A stretch of DNA of 64,000 bases, taken from Geodermatophilus normandii (lineage in GTDB: Bacteria; Actinomycetota; Actinomycetes; Mycobacteriales; Geodermatophilaceae). Made by a program: the position numbers and the translations under genes. Where the stretch lies: the NCBI RefSeq assembly GCF_003182485.1, contig NZ_QGTX01000001.1, forward strand, positions 3,992,001-4,056,000, written 5' to 3'. The notes beneath the pieces are model-generated. The model searched no databases. It saw nothing but the letters and a program-made list of their open reading frames with translations, and had not been told where the DNA came from. Shown here one piece after another: positions 16,373-27,474 of the stretch (its first letter is position 1; every line of letters starts with the position of its first letter).

Positions 16373-17014
16373 ATGGCTCCTCCCCTCAGCGACGCCGTCG
16401 TCGTCGACGTCCTGCGCCGGCTCGACCGGCTCACCGCGCCCCTCGTGCGGCGGCTGGGCCGCCCGCCGGAGCTGCCGGCCGCCGAGCGGGACGCCTGGTG
16501 GGCCACCCGGGCGGCGCAGGTGGGCGCCGTCGCGGGCGGCCTGCCGCGGCTGGCCGGCCGGCTCGCCGACCTGCTGCCGCTGCAGAACACCGTCGGGACG
16601 GCGGTGCAGTCGCTGGTGGTGCTCGGTGTGGCCGGCGAGCACGGCGTCACCGACCCGGCCGAGCGGGTGGCGCTGCTGTCGGCGGTCCTGCTCGACCGCG
16701 ACCTGCCCGCCGAGCGGGTGCGCCCGCTGCTGGAGCGGGTCCGCGGGAGCTACGTCGAGGCCGCGTTCGGGGCGCGCGAGGAGCGCGCCGGGCTCGCCGG
16801 TGCGGGGCGCACCGTCTGGCGGGCCGCGCGGCTGCTCGGCCGCATCGACGAGGCGCTCGACGCCCGCCCCAAGGGCCGGCTCGGCGCGCGGGCGCTGTCC
16901 CAGCTGCCCGTCGTCGGCGTCCTGGGCGGCTACGCCGCGGAGCGCGAGGCCCTGCGCCGGGCCGCGCGGATGACCGCCGAGCTGCTGGAGCCCGGCCGCC
17001 GGGTGACGGTCTAG
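16373..17014 (+). CDS. Conserved-looking hypothetical protein
   Basis: Protein of 213 residues, not recognised. It is rich in Arg, Ala and Leu and predicted mostly helical, with a weakly hydrophobic centre ([21 protein letters not shown], residues about 65-85) and a second one near [16 protein letters not shown]. No catalytic motif is seen. The ATG at 16373 is preceded by TAGGTG 7 nt upstream, a poor -10 match, with no clear Shine-Dalgarno. Its TAG stop shares a CTAG tetranucleotide with the metF stop on the other strand. Codon bias is normal, which supports a real gene. Confidence 0.68.
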   Translation: MAPPLSDAVVVDVLRRLDRLTAPLVRRLGRPPELPAAERDAWWATRAAQVGAVAGGLPRLAGRLADLLPLQNTVGTAVQSLVVLGVAGEHGVTDPAERVALLSAVLLDRDLPAERVRPLLERVRGSYVEAAFGAREERAGLAGAGRTVWRAARLLGRIDEALDARPKGRLGARALSQLPVVGVLGGYAAEREALRRAARMTAELLEPGRRVTV

Positions 17015-17934
17015 GGCACGGCCAGCGTCGAGGGGACCGAGGTGGCGGCGCCGGTGAGGTTGGTGAACACCTCGCGGGTCGCCGTCGACCGGTTCATGGT
17101 GATGAAGTGGATGCCGGGCACGCCCTCGTCCAGCAGCCGCCGGCACATCGCCGTCGCCACCTCGACGCCGTAGGCGCGCACCGCCGCCTTGTCCTCGGGG
17201 GCGTCGCCGTCGAGCTCGGCGAAGCGCGCGGCCAGCTCCTCGGGGAACGCCTGCCCCGACAGCTGCACGATCCGGGCGATCTGCCGGGCGTTGGTCACCG
17301 GCATGACGCCGGCGATGACCGGGACGTCGCAGCCGCGGGCGGCCACCCGGTCGCGCAGCCGCAGGTAGTCCTCGACGCGGAAGAACATCTGGGTGACCGC
17401 GAAGTCCGCGCCGGCCCGGCACTTGCGCACGAACATCTCGACGTCGGTGTCGAAGTCCGGCGAGCGCGGGTGCCGCTCGGGGAAGGCCGCGACCCCCACG
17501 GAGAAGTCGCCCATCGAGCGGATGAGCTCCACCAGCTCGGAGGCGTACTCCAGGCCCTGCGGGTGCTTCACCCAGTCGGCCTGCGGGTCGGCGCCCGGCG
17601 GGTCCCCGCGCAGCGCCAGCAGGTTGCGCACGCCCGCGGCCGCCAGCCGGCTCACCACGTGCCGCAGCTCGGCGACCGAGTGGTCGACGGCGGTCAGGTG
17701 CGCCAGCGGCGTCATCGTCGTCTCGGCGGCGATCCGCTCGGTGACGGCGACGGTCCCCTCGCGGGTGGAGCCGCCGGCGCCGTAGGTCACCGACACGAAC
17801 GACGGACGCAGGCGCTCGAGCTCGCGCAGCGCCGTCCACAGCTGGGCCTCGCCCTCGGGCGTCTTGGCCGGGAAGAACTCGAAGGACCAGGTGGGCCGCG
17901 ACGAGGCGAGCAGCTCGCGGACGCTTCGGGTCAC
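17011..17934 (-). CDS. metF: Methylenetetrahydrofolate reductase
   Basis: Reduces 5,10-methylene-THF to 5-methyl-THF for methionine synthesis; cytosolic TIM-barrel flavoprotein, 307 residues. Family motifs: [14 protein letters not shown] with the catalytic Glu, [27 protein letters not shown], and [18 protein letters not shown]. The GTG at 17934 is selected because the sequence reads directly into the TRSVRELL helix. A TACCCT box at 17943-17948 lies 8 nt upstream. It is convergent with the hypothetical gene and divergent from the polyprenyl synthase gene, the same order as Rv2172c/idsA2 in M. tuberculosis. The one-carbon link to glyA downstream is notable. Confidence 0.92.
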   Translation of the reverse strand: MTRSVRELLASSRPTWSFEFFPAKTPEGEAQLWTALRELERLRPSFVSVTYGAGGSTREGTVAVTERIAAETTMTPLAHLTAVDHSVAELRHVVSRLAAAGVRNLLALRGDPPGADPQADWVKHPQGLEYASELVELIRSMGDFSVGVAAFPERHPRSPDFDTDVEMFVRKCRAGADFAVTQMFFRVEDYLRLRDRVAARGCDVPVIAGVMPVTNARQIARIVQLSGQAFPEELAARFAELDGDAPEDKAAVRAYGVEVATAMCRRLLDEGVPGIHFITMNRSTATREVFTNLTGAATSVPSTLAVP

Positions 17935-18094
17935 GGGGACCGAGGGTACGTGCGGGACCGGGCGCTTCCCTGCATCCGCCCCGCCACCCGCGGCGGAAGA
18001 CAGCCCGGAGAGCGACCCCGAGGAGGAGCCGGTGAGCAGGCAGCCCCACCCCCTGGACAGGACGCGCACGACTCGATGGGGCGATACTGGCCGG

Positions 18095-19228
18095 GTGATC
18101 ACCGGCGCGGCGCAGCGGGACCCCGTCGTCCGGCCCCTGGTCCCCTCGCTCGAGGCCGCCGACCTGGGCCGGGTCCGCGGCGCGGTGTCGGCCGCGCTGA
18201 CCGGCTTCCTCGAGGAGCAGCGCACCACGCTGGCGGCGATGGACCCGTCGCTGACGCCGGTCGTCGACGAGGTCTGCGCGCTGGCCGACGGCGGGAAGCG
18301 GCTGCGGCCGGCCTTCGCCTACTGGGGCTGGCGCGGCGTCACCGAGGGCCTCAGCGCCCCGGCCGAGGACGACGCCGCGGTGCTGCGCGCCGTGGCCGCG
18401 CTGGAGTTCGTGCACGCCAGCGCCCTGGTGCACGACGACGTCATGGACGGCGCCCTCACCCGCCGCGGCCGCCCGGCCACGCACGTCGGCTTCGCCACCC
18501 GGCACGGCGACGGCGGCCTGTCCGGCGACGGCGACACCTTCGGGGTGGGCGCGGCGATCCTCGTCGGCGACCTCGCGCTGGTGTGGTCCGACGAGCTGCT
18601 GCGCCGCTCGGGCATCAGCGGCCCCGCGCTGGCCCGCGCCCGCTCGGTCTGGGACACCATGCGCACCGAGGTCACCGCCGGGCAGTACCTGGACCTGCTG
18701 CGCGCCGCCGGCGGCCTGCCCGGCGCCCAGGGCGCGCTCACCGTGGCCCGCTACAAGAGCGCCGGCTACACCGTGCAGCGCCCGCTGCAGCTCGGCGCCG
18801 CGATCGCCGGCGCCGGTCCGCGCGCGGCCGACGTCTACACCGCCATCGGCCTGCCGCTCGGCGAGGCCTTCCAGCTGCGCGACGACGTCCTCGGCGTCTT
18901 CGGTGACCCCGCCGTCACCGGCAAGTCCGCCGACGACGACCTGCGCGAGGGCAAGCAGACGCTGCTCGTCGCGCTGGCCGAGGAGGAGGCCGACGACGAC
19001 GGCCGGCGGCTGCTGCGCGAGTCCCTCGGCGACCCCGACGCCGGCGAGGAGCAGTTCGCGGCGCTGCGCGCGCTGATCGAGGACACCGGCGCCCGCGCCC
19101 GCGTCGAGGAGCGGATCGCCGAGCGCACCGCCACCGCCCGCGGCGCGATCGCCGACGCCCCGATCGCCGAGGAGGCGCGCGCCGCCCTCGACGCGCTCGC
19201 CGTCGCCGCCACCTCGCGCACGGCCTGA
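18095..19228 (+). CDS. crtE: Polyprenyl (geranylgeranyl) diphosphate synthase
   Basis: Trans-isoprenyl diphosphate synthase of 377 residues that should feed GGPP to the crtB/crtI genes downstream. First Asp-rich motif [20 protein letters not shown]; second [14 protein letters not shown] with [14 protein letters not shown]. The GTG at 18095 is preferred. A GATACT -10-like box (18083-18088) lies 6 nt upstream, and the codons just before it (ACT, CGA, GAT, ACT) break the near-absolute G/C third-base rule. The alternative GTG at 18032 has a good GAGGAGG site and would add 21 residues. Homologue of idsA2; FPP or longer products cannot be excluded. Confidence 0.9.
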   Translation: MITGAAQRDPVVRPLVPSLEAADLGRVRGAVSAALTGFLEEQRTTLAAMDPSLTPVVDEVCALADGGKRLRPAFAYWGWRGVTEGLSAPAEDDAAVLRAVAALEFVHASALVHDDVMDGALTRRGRPATHVGFATRHGDGGLSGDGDTFGVGAAILVGDLALVWSDELLRRSGISGPALARARSVWDTMRTEVTAGQYLDLLRAAGGLPGAQGALTVARYKSAGYTVQRPLQLGAAIAGAGPRAADVYTAIGLPLGEAFQLRDDVLGVFGDPAVTGKSADDDLREGKQTLLVALAEEEADDDGRRLLRESLGDPDAGEEQFAALRALIEDTGARARVEERIAERTATARGAIADAPIAEEARAALDALAVAATSRTA

Positions 19229-19230
19229 GC

Positions 19231-20718
19231 GTGCGCACGGTCCCCGGCACGACCGACCGGGTCGTCGTCGTCGGTGCCGGTCTCGCCGGCCTGGCCACCG
19301 CGCTGCGGCTGCGCGGCGCGGGCCGCGAGGTCACCGTCGTCGAGCGCGGGGACGGGCCGGGCGGGCGCGCCGGCGTCGTGCGGCGCGACGGCTACGTCCT
19401 CGACACCGGCCCCTCGGTGTTCACCGCGCCGGAGTTCGTCGCCGACACGCTGGCCGCCGTGGGCGAGCGGCTGGAGGACCGGCTGACGCTGGTCCCGCTG
19501 GAGACCACCTACCGCGCGCAGTTCGCCGACGGCTCGCACCTGGACGTGCACGCCGACGTCGACGCCTTCGCCGCCGAGGTGGAGGCGCTGGCCGGCCCGG
19601 CCGAGGCCGCCGCGCTGCGCCGGTACCTCGCCGACCTCGCCGAGCTCCACCGGCTGCAGGTCGACACGTTCATCGACCGCAACCTCGACACCCCGCTGGA
19701 CCTGCTCGGCCCGGAGCTGTGGGCGCTGGCCCGCCGCGGGGGGTTCGGCCGGCTGTCCGCGCACGTGGCGCGCTTCTTCGACGACGACCGGCTGCGGCGG
19801 CTGTTCAGCTTCCAGGCGCTCTACGCCGGCGTCTCACCGTTCCGGGCGATCGCCGCCTACGCCGTCATCGCCCAGCTCGACATCGGCGCCGGCGTCTGGC
19901 ACCCGGTCGGCGGGATCGGCGCGGTGCCGCGGGCGATGGCCGCCGCGGCGCAGGACGCCGGGGTCGTGTTCCGGTACGGCGCGACGGTCGAGCAGCTCGA
20001 CGTCCGCGGCCGGCGCGTGACCGGCGTCTGCCTCGCGGGCGGGGAGCGGCTGCCCGCCGACGCCGTCGTCGTCACCACCGACGTCCCCGAGACGCTGGTG
20101 CCGGGCCTGCGGCGCCGCCGGCCCACCTACTCGCCGTCGTGCGTGACCCTGCACCTCGGCGTGCGCGACGAGCTGCCCGGGCAGGCGCACCACACGATCA
20201 GCTTCGGCGCGGCGTGGCGGCAGGTCTTCGACGAGCTGACCCGCGACGGCCGGCCGATGAGCGACCCGAGCCTGCTGGTCAGCATGCCCTCGCGCACCGA
20301 CCGGTCGCTGGCACCCGCCGGCGGGCAGGTGCTGAGCGTGGTCGCGCCCGCGCCCAACCTCGACCCGCACAGCGGCGGCAACCCCGGCATCGACTGGGAC
20401 GCGCTGACCCCGCGCTACCGCGAGGAGGTCCTCGGCGTGCTCGAGGCCCGCGGCTGGACCGGCCTCTCCGACGCGATCGAGGTGGAGCACGTGGACACCC
20501 CGCTGACCTGGGCGCGGCAGGGCATGGCCGCCGGCACGCCGTTCGCCCTCGCCCACACCTTCGGCCAGACCGGCCCGTTCCGGACGCCGACGCTCCCCCG
20601 CCGCGGGCCGGAGAACGTGGTGCTGGCCGGCTCGTCGGTGCAGCCCGGCGTCGGCGTCCCGATGGTGGTCATCAGCGGCCGGCTCGCCGCCGAGCGGATC
20701 ACCGGGCCGGCCCGGTGA
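19231..20718 (+). CDS. crtI: Phytoene desaturase CrtI
   Basis: FAD-dependent phytoene desaturase, 495 residues, converting phytoene to lycopene or neurosporene. The N-terminal FAD site is VVVVGAGLAGLATALRLRGAG, followed by ERGDGPGGRAGVVRRDGYVLDTGPSVFTAPE, the usual CrtI substrate-side signature. The mid-region LRRLFSFQALYAGVSPFRA and the C-terminal FAD motif NVVLAGSSVQPGVGVPMVVISGRLA are also typical. GTG at 19231 lies 2 nt after the crtE stop and the stop overlaps the crtB start, so crtE-crtI-crtB is one operon. Confidence 0.93.
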   Translation: MRTVPGTTDRVVVVGAGLAGLATALRLRGAGREVTVVERGDGPGGRAGVVRRDGYVLDTGPSVFTAPEFVADTLAAVGERLEDRLTLVPLETTYRAQFADGSHLDVHADVDAFAAEVEALAGPAEAAALRRYLADLAELHRLQVDTFIDRNLDTPLDLLGPELWALARRGGFGRLSAHVARFFDDDRLRRLFSFQALYAGVSPFRAIAAYAVIAQLDIGAGVWHPVGGIGAVPRAMAAAAQDAGVVFRYGATVEQLDVRGRRVTGVCLAGGERLPADAVVVTTDVPETLVPGLRRRRPTYSPSCVTLHLGVRDELPGQAHHTISFGAAWRQVFDELTRDGRPMSDPSLLVSMPSRTDRSLAPAGGQVLSVVAPAPNLDPHSGGNPGIDWDALTPRYREEVLGVLEARGWTGLSDAIEVEHVDTPLTWARQGMAAGTPFALAHTFGQTGPFRTPTLPRRGPENVVLAGSSVQPGVGVPMVVISGRLAAERITGPAR

Positions 20719-21632
20719 CCGCGACCGAGCGGCCGCTGTCGATGGCCGAGCGGCAGGAGCGCCTGGACGCCGCCTACCGGTTCTGCGCCGCGGTCAACGC
20801 CGAGCACGGCAAGAGCTACCACCTGGCCACCCGGCTGCTCACCCCCGACCGGCGCCCGGCCGTGCACGCCCTCTACGCCGCGGCGCGCACCGCCGACGAC
20901 CTCGTCGACCACCCCGGCGCCGACCCCGAGGCCGACCTCGCCGACTGGTCGCGGGCGCTGCTGGCCGAGCTCGAGGCCGGCTGGTCCGACGACCCCGTGC
21001 GCCTGGCCACGGTGCACACCTACCGCCGGTACCGCATCCCGGTCGAGCACCTCGTCGACTTCCTCGCCGCCATGACCAGCGACCTCACCGTCACCGGCTA
21101 CGCCGACATGGCCGCCCTCGACCGGTACATGTGGGGCTCGGCGTCGGTGATCGGGCTGCAGGTGCTGCCCGTGCTCGGCACCGCGCCCGGGGTGTCGCAG
21201 GAGGAGGCCGCGCCGCACGCGATCGCGCTCGGCGAGGCGTTCCAGCTCACCAACTTCCTGCGCGACGTCGCCGAGGACGCCGACCGCGGCCGGGTCTACC
21301 TGCCCGCCGACGTCATGGCCGCGCACGGCGTCACCCGCGAGCAGATCGAGGCCAAGCGGTACGACGCCCGGTACCGCGCGCTGATGCAGGAGATGGTGGC
21401 GATCGTGCGCCGCCGCTACGACGACGCCGCCCCGGGGACGCCGATGCTGGCGCCGGAGTCGCGCGACTGCGTGCGGGCCGCCACCGCCCTCTACGGCGGG
21501 ATCCTCACCGAGATCGAGCGCGCCGACCACCGCGTCCTCGACCGCCGCGTGACGGTGTCCAAGCCCCGCCGGCTCGGCATCTTCGCCCGCCGCCTCGCGT
21601 CGGCCCAGGCCGCGCGGCTGCGGCGGCGCTAG
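20715..21632 (+). CDS. crtB: Phytoene synthase CrtB
   Basis: Squalene/phytoene synthase, 305 residues, joining two GGPP into phytoene. The two Asp-rich motifs are AARTADDLVDH and NFLRDVAEDADRGRVYLP. YMWGSASVIGLQVLPVLG and FQLTNFLRDV are standard family segments. The GTG at 20715 overlaps the crtI stop by GTGA. The TAG stop shares CTAG with the Rv2175c-like gene on the other strand. Together with crtE and crtI it makes the carotenoid backbone later tailored, by inference, by the products of 5.2-8.8 kb. Confidence 0.94.
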   Translation: MTATERPLSMAERQERLDAAYRFCAAVNAEHGKSYHLATRLLTPDRRPAVHALYAAARTADDLVDHPGADPEADLADWSRALLAELEAGWSDDPVRLATVHTYRRYRIPVEHLVDFLAAMTSDLTVTGYADMAALDRYMWGSASVIGLQVLPVLGTAPGVSQEEAAPHAIALGEAFQLTNFLRDVAEDADRGRVYLPADVMAAHGVTREQIEAKRYDARYRALMQEMVAIVRRRYDDAAPGTPMLAPESRDCVRAATALYGGILTEIERADHRVLDRRVTVSKPRRLGIFARRLASAQAARLRRR

Positions 21633-21952
21633 AACGCCAGGGCCTGCGCACGCCTCGTGACCTCGGTGTGCCGGTCGTCACGCAGCGCCTGCACCGGCGT
21701 GCCGGGCAGCGACTCGTCCTCGCGGAAGAGCCACTCGAACACCTCGGCGTCGGTGAACCCGCCGTCCTTGAGGACGGTGATCAGCCCCGGCAGGTGCCGC
21801 AGCACCGCGCCGTCCTGGAGGAAGTCGGCCGGGATGCGGCTGTAGCCGCTGCCCGGCACCGCCATGAGCTTGCCCTCGCGGATCAGCTGCCGGACCTTGT
21901 TCGGCGAGACGCCGAGGGCCGCGGCCACCTCCGCGGGCTGGAGGGTCTCCAT
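21629..21952 (-). CDS. Rv2175c-family helix-turn-helix DNA-binding protein
   Basis: Small DNA-binding protein of 107 residues. Its N-terminus is a MerR/excisionase-like winged helix (LQPAEVAAALGVSPNKVRQLIREGKLMAVPGSG). The C-terminal half (GGFTDAEVFEWLFREDESLPGTPVQAL) matches the Rv2175c family. In M. tuberculosis Rv2175c is a substrate of the kinase PknL encoded beside it. Here pknL is 3.5 kb away, separated by an amidohydrolase gene and glyA. A TAGGCT box at 21961-21966 lies 8 nt before the ATG. Its stop is shared in a CTAG with crtB. The regulated genes are unknown. Confidence 0.85.
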   Translation of the reverse strand: METLQPAEVAAALGVSPNKVRQLIREGKLMAVPGSGYSRIPADFLQDGAVLRHLPGLITVLKDGGFTDAEVFEWLFREDESLPGTPVQALRDDRHTEVTRRAQALAF

Positions 21953-22096
21953 GGCCGGCAAGCCTATGGGGCCGGGGACGGGGCGGGCGCCGGAGGTCGT
22001 CTCCCGCCGGGCTTCCGCTCCCCGTGCCGGGCGCGCACGATCGCAGGCGGGCGCCGGCTCCGGGCCCTCCGCCCCCGACCCCGAGGAACCGCACCG

Positions 22097-23746
22097 ATGC
22101 GCATCGACACCGTCCTCACCAACGCCCGCATCACCACGCTGGACCCGGCGCGGCCGACGGCCTCCGCGATCGGTGTCCTCGACGGCCGGGTCGTCGGCGT
22201 CGACGAGGAGCTCGACGGGGTCACCGCGGACGTGCGCCACGACCTGCGCGGCGCCCCCGTGGTGCCGGGCCTCAACGACGCCCACCTGCACTTCTCCGTG
22301 CTGGGCAGGGAGATGACGCAGCTCGACCTCTCCGCCGAGGCCGCTCCCACCCTCGACGCGCTCTACCGGCGGGTCGCCGAGTGGGCCGCCGCCAGGCCCG
22401 AGGGCGCCTGGGTCGTCGGCAACGGCTACGACCAGAACAAGATCGGCGAGCACCCCACGCGTCAGGCGCTGGACCGCGTCGCCGGGGGCCGTCCGGTCTA
22501 CCTCCTGCACGCCAGCAACCACATGGCGGTCGCCAGCACCCAGGCGTTCCGTCTCGCGGGCCACGACGACCCGGACGCGGTCGAGGCGCCCGCGGGCGGC
22601 AGCGTCGTGCGCGTCGACGGCGTCGTCACCGGGCTGCTGCAGGAGCAGGCGATGGCGCTGGTGAGCTCCGCCCTGCGCCCCGTGCCCCAGGAGGAGCTGG
22701 TGGCCGCGCTGGGGGCGGCGTCGGCCTGGGCGCTGCGCAACGGCCTCACGAGCGTGACCGAGCCCGGGATCGGCGGCCGGATGATCGGGCACGGGCCCGC
22801 GGACGCCCGCGCCTTCCAGCTGGCGCGCGAGCGCGGGGTGCTGCGGACGCGGGTCACGGCGATGCCCTTCGTCGACGCCCTCCACGAGCTCGGCCGGGTC
22901 GACGACGGGCTCGAGGGCTGGGGCCTGGACCTCGGCATCCGCACCGGTCTGGGCGACGAGTGGTTCCGGCTGGGACCGGTGAAGATCATGTCCGACGGCT
23001 CGCTCATCGGCCGGACGGCCGCGATGTGCTGCGACTACGCCGACACCCCGGGGAACGCCGGGTTCCTGCAGACGGAGGCCGAGGCCCTGCACGAGACGAT
23101 CGTGCGCAGTCACGAGAACGGGTGGCAGGTGGCCACCCACGCGATCGGGGACCGGGCGCTCGACGTCGTCCTGGACGCCTACGAGGACGCCCAGCGCCGG
23201 GCCCCCCGCGCGGGTGCCCGGCACCGGATCGAGCACGTCGGGGTGGCCTCCGACGAGCAGGTCGCGCGGATCGTGGCAGCGGGGCTCGTCCCCGTGCCGC
23301 AGGGCCGGTTCATCTCCGCGCTCGGCGACGGGTTCCTGACGGCGCTCGGCCCGGAGCGGACCGACCTCGTCTACCGGATGCGGTCCTTCGTCGAGGCCGG
23401 TGTCGAGCTGCCCGGGTCGACGGACGCGCCCGTCGTCCCCGGCGAGCCGATCCTGAGCATCCACGACATGGTGAACCGACGGTCCGCCGGCGGGGACGCC
23501 ATCGCCCCGCGCGAGGCGCTCACCGCCCGCCAGGCCCTGCGCGCCTACACCGTCGGCTCCGCCCACGCGGTCTTCGAGGAGACGCGCAAGGGCGTGCTGC
23601 GCAGGGGCATGCTCGCGGACCTGGTCGTCCTGTCCGACGACCTGCTGGCCGTCGCTCCGGAGCGGATCCGCGACGTGCAGGTCCGGGCCACCATGGTCGG
23701 CGGCGTGTTCGGCCACGACGCCGAGGGAGAGCTCACCGGGGCGTGA
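22097..23746 (+). CDS. YtcJ-like metal-dependent amidohydrolase
   Basis: Amidohydrolase_3/YtcJ-type hydrolase, 549 residues. The metal-binding N-terminal motif PGLNDAHLHFSV has HxH; DEWFRLGPVKIMSDGSLIGRTAAM is the family's Lys-containing strand. Later metal ligands are in WQVATHAIGDRALDVVLDAY and ARHRIEHVGVASDE, and the last Asp is in ELPGSTDAPVVPGEPI. The C-terminal beta domain closes with GVLRRGMLADLVVLSDDLL. ATG at 22097 follows GAGGAA. The substrate is unknown (amides, ureas or carbamates in the wider family). The gene interrupts the otherwise conserved Rv2175c-pknL neighbourhood. Confidence 0.87.
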   Translation: MRIDTVLTNARITTLDPARPTASAIGVLDGRVVGVDEELDGVTADVRHDLRGAPVVPGLNDAHLHFSVLGREMTQLDLSAEAAPTLDALYRRVAEWAAARPEGAWVVGNGYDQNKIGEHPTRQALDRVAGGRPVYLLHASNHMAVASTQAFRLAGHDDPDAVEAPAGGSVVRVDGVVTGLLQEQAMALVSSALRPVPQEELVAALGAASAWALRNGLTSVTEPGIGGRMIGHGPADARAFQLARERGVLRTRVTAMPFVDALHELGRVDDGLEGWGLDLGIRTGLGDEWFRLGPVKIMSDGSLIGRTAAMCCDYADTPGNAGFLQTEAEALHETIVRSHENGWQVATHAIGDRALDVVLDAYEDAQRRAPRAGARHRIEHVGVASDEQVARIVAAGLVPVPQGRFISALGDGFLTALGPERTDLVYRMRSFVEAGVELPGSTDAPVVPGEPILSIHDMVNRRSAGGDAIAPREALTARQALRAYTVGSAHAVFEETRKGVLRRGMLADLVVLSDDLLAVAPERIRDVQVRATMVGGVFGHDAEGELTGA

Positions 23747-23790
23747 GCGCGCGGGCCGGCGTCCGCCACCGCGGGCCCGCCGACCCCCGG

Positions 23791-23796
23791 TAGGAT
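23791..23796 (+). promoter_or_regulatory. -10 box of the glyA riboswitch transcript
   Basis: TAGGAT, a good actinobacterial -10. The expected start, about 7 nt downstream, coincides with the 5' edge of the ZTP riboswitch. Confidence 0.55.
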
Positions 23797-23797
23797 C

Positions 23798-23880
23798 GGC
23801 CGGGGCCGTGACTGGCGCATCGAGGTGGGGCACCACCGGGGAGCGGCCTGCACTCCCCCGCCGGGCGCCTGGGCACCGCT
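23798..23880 (+). promoter_or_regulatory. ZTP (ZMP) riboswitch, pfl motif
   Basis: The 5' leader of glyA contains the two conserved blocks of the pfl/ZTP aptamer: GGCCGTGACTGGCG (about 23804-23817) with ACCACCGGGGAGC (23832-23844), and the 3' pseudoknot block CGCCTGGGCA (about 23865-23875). ZTP riboswitches switch on one-carbon and purine genes when the alarmone ZTP/ZMP accumulates; glyA is a classic target. Recognised from memory of the consensus; no covariance model was run. Confidence 0.88.
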
Positions 23881-23906
23881 GACGCCGACACCCGCCAGGA
23901 GCCCCC

Positions 23907-25361
23907 ATGAGCGACGTGACCCCCTCCTTCGACGCCGCCGCCGCGTCGACCGCCTACCGCAGCGCCCTGTCGGTCATCGCCGAGGTCGAGCCGCGGGTGG
24001 CCGACGCGATCGGTGCCGAGCTCGCCGACCAGCGCGCCTCCCTCAAGCTGATCGCCAGCGAGAACTACGCCAGCCCCGCCGTGCTGCTGACCATGGGCAA
24101 CTGGCTGAGCGACAAGTACGCCGAGGGCACCGTCGGGCACCGCTTCTACGCCGGCTGCCAGAACGTCGACACCGTCGAGGCGCTGGCCGCCGAGCACGCC
24201 CGCGAGCTCTTCGGCGCCCCCTACGCCTACGTCCAGCCGCACTCGGGCATCGACGCGAACCTGGTCGCCTTCTGGGCGGTGCTCGCCCAGCGGGTCGAGT
24301 CCCCGGCGCTGGAGCGCGCCGGCGTCCGGCACGTCAACGAGCTCACCGACGAGGACTGGGCCACGCTGCGCCACGCCCTCGGCGACCAGCGGATGCTCGG
24401 CATGAGCCTCGACGCCGGCGGCCACCTCACCCACGGCTTCCGCCCGAACATCAGCGGCAAGATGTTCGCCCAGTCCTCCTACGGCACCGACCCGGAGACC
24501 GGGCTGCTCGACTACGACGCCGTCGCCGCCCGCGCCCGCGAGTTCCGCCCGCTCATCCTCATGGCCGGCTACTCCGCCTACCCGCGCAAGGTCGACTTCG
24601 CGAGGATGCGCGAGATCGCCGACGAGGTGGGCGCCACGCTCATCGTCGACATGAGCCACTTCGCCGGCCTGGTCGCCGGGAAGGTGTTCAGCGGCGACTT
24701 CGACCCGGTGCTGCACGCGCACGTGGTCACCAGCACCAGCCACAAGTCGCTGCGCGGCCCGCGCGGCGGGTTCGTGCTCGCCCAGCCCGAGTACTCCGAC
24801 GCCGTCGACCGCGGCTGCCCGATGGTCCTGGGCGGCCCGCTGCCGCACGTCATGGCCGCCAAGGCGGTCGCCTTCGCCGAGGCGCGCCGCCCGCAGTTCG
24901 CCGGCTACGCGCAGGCCGTCGTCGACAACGCCGTCTCCCTCGCCGAGGGGCTGTCCCGGCGCGGCGCCCGGCTGGTCACCGGCGGCACCGACAACCACCT
25001 CGTGCTGCTCGACGTCTCCGGCTACGGGCTGACCGGCCGGCAGGCGGAGTCCGCGCTGCTCGACGCCGGGATCGTCACCAACCGCAACGCCGTCCCGGCC
25101 GACCCGAACGGCGCCTGGTACACCTCCGGCGTCCGGCTGGGCACCCCGGCGCTGACCACCCGCGGGTTCGGCGCGGCCGAGTTCGACCGCACCGCCGAGC
25201 TGATCGTCGACGTGCTGTCGAACACCACCCCCACGGCCACGAGGGACGGCTCGCCGTCCAAGGCGAAGTACGTCGTCGACGGCGGCCTGGCGGAGAAGAC
25301 GCGCGCCGCCGCCTCCGAGCTCGTCGCCGCCCACCCGCTCTACCCCGGCCTGGAGCTCTGA
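23907..25361 (+). CDS. glyA: Serine hydroxymethyltransferase
   Basis: PLP enzyme interconverting serine and glycine and charging tetrahydrofolate with a one-carbon unit, 484 residues. Motifs: [31 protein letters not shown], the Schiff-base lysine in [19 protein letters not shown], and [24 protein letters not shown]. It is longer than E. coli GlyA by about 65 residues because of an extended N-terminus and an insert near [22 protein letters not shown] follows AGGAGC. It is controlled by the upstream ZTP riboswitch. With metF at 17 kb it covers one-carbon supply. Confidence 0.95.
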   Translation: MSDVTPSFDAAAASTAYRSALSVIAEVEPRVADAIGAELADQRASLKLIASENYASPAVLLTMGNWLSDKYAEGTVGHRFYAGCQNVDTVEALAAEHARELFGAPYAYVQPHSGIDANLVAFWAVLAQRVESPALERAGVRHVNELTDEDWATLRHALGDQRMLGMSLDAGGHLTHGFRPNISGKMFAQSSYGTDPETGLLDYDAVAARAREFRPLILMAGYSAYPRKVDFARMREIADEVGATLIVDMSHFAGLVAGKVFSGDFDPVLHAHVVTSTSHKSLRGPRGGFVLAQPEYSDAVDRGCPMVLGGPLPHVMAAKAVAFAEARRPQFAGYAQAVVDNAVSLAEGLSRRGARLVTGGTDNHLVLLDVSGYGLTGRQAESALLDAGIVTNRNAVPADPNGAWYTSGVRLGTPALTTRGFGAAEFDRTAELIVDVLSNTTPTATRDGSPSKAKYVVDGGLAEKTRAAASELVAAHPLYPGLEL

Positions 25362-25393
25362 GCGGGCAGCCCCCCTGCTGAGGCGCCGGCGGG

Positions 25394-25421
25394 CCCTCCC
25401 GTGACCCGTGTGACGGGAGGG
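25394..25421 (+). terminator. Hairpin after glyA
   Basis: Perfect 9-bp stem CCCTCCCGT / ACGGGAGGG with a 10-nt loop, 32 nt after the glyA stop and before the pknL promoter. There is no T-tract. Confidence 0.6.
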
Positions 25422-25475
25422 TGCGCCGGACCCGCCACCTGCGTGTGGGGACGCCGTTCGCGCGCCGGTCGCTCC

Positions 25476-25481
25476 TAGACT
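25476..25481 (+). promoter_or_regulatory. -10 box, leaderless pknL
   Basis: TAGACT 7 nt before the GTG at 25489, with no Shine-Dalgarno between. The predicted transcription start is at the GTG. Confidence 0.6.
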
Positions 25482-25488
25482 CGTCCCC

Positions 25489-27470
<1,982 letters not shown>

Positions 27471-27474
<4 letters not shown>

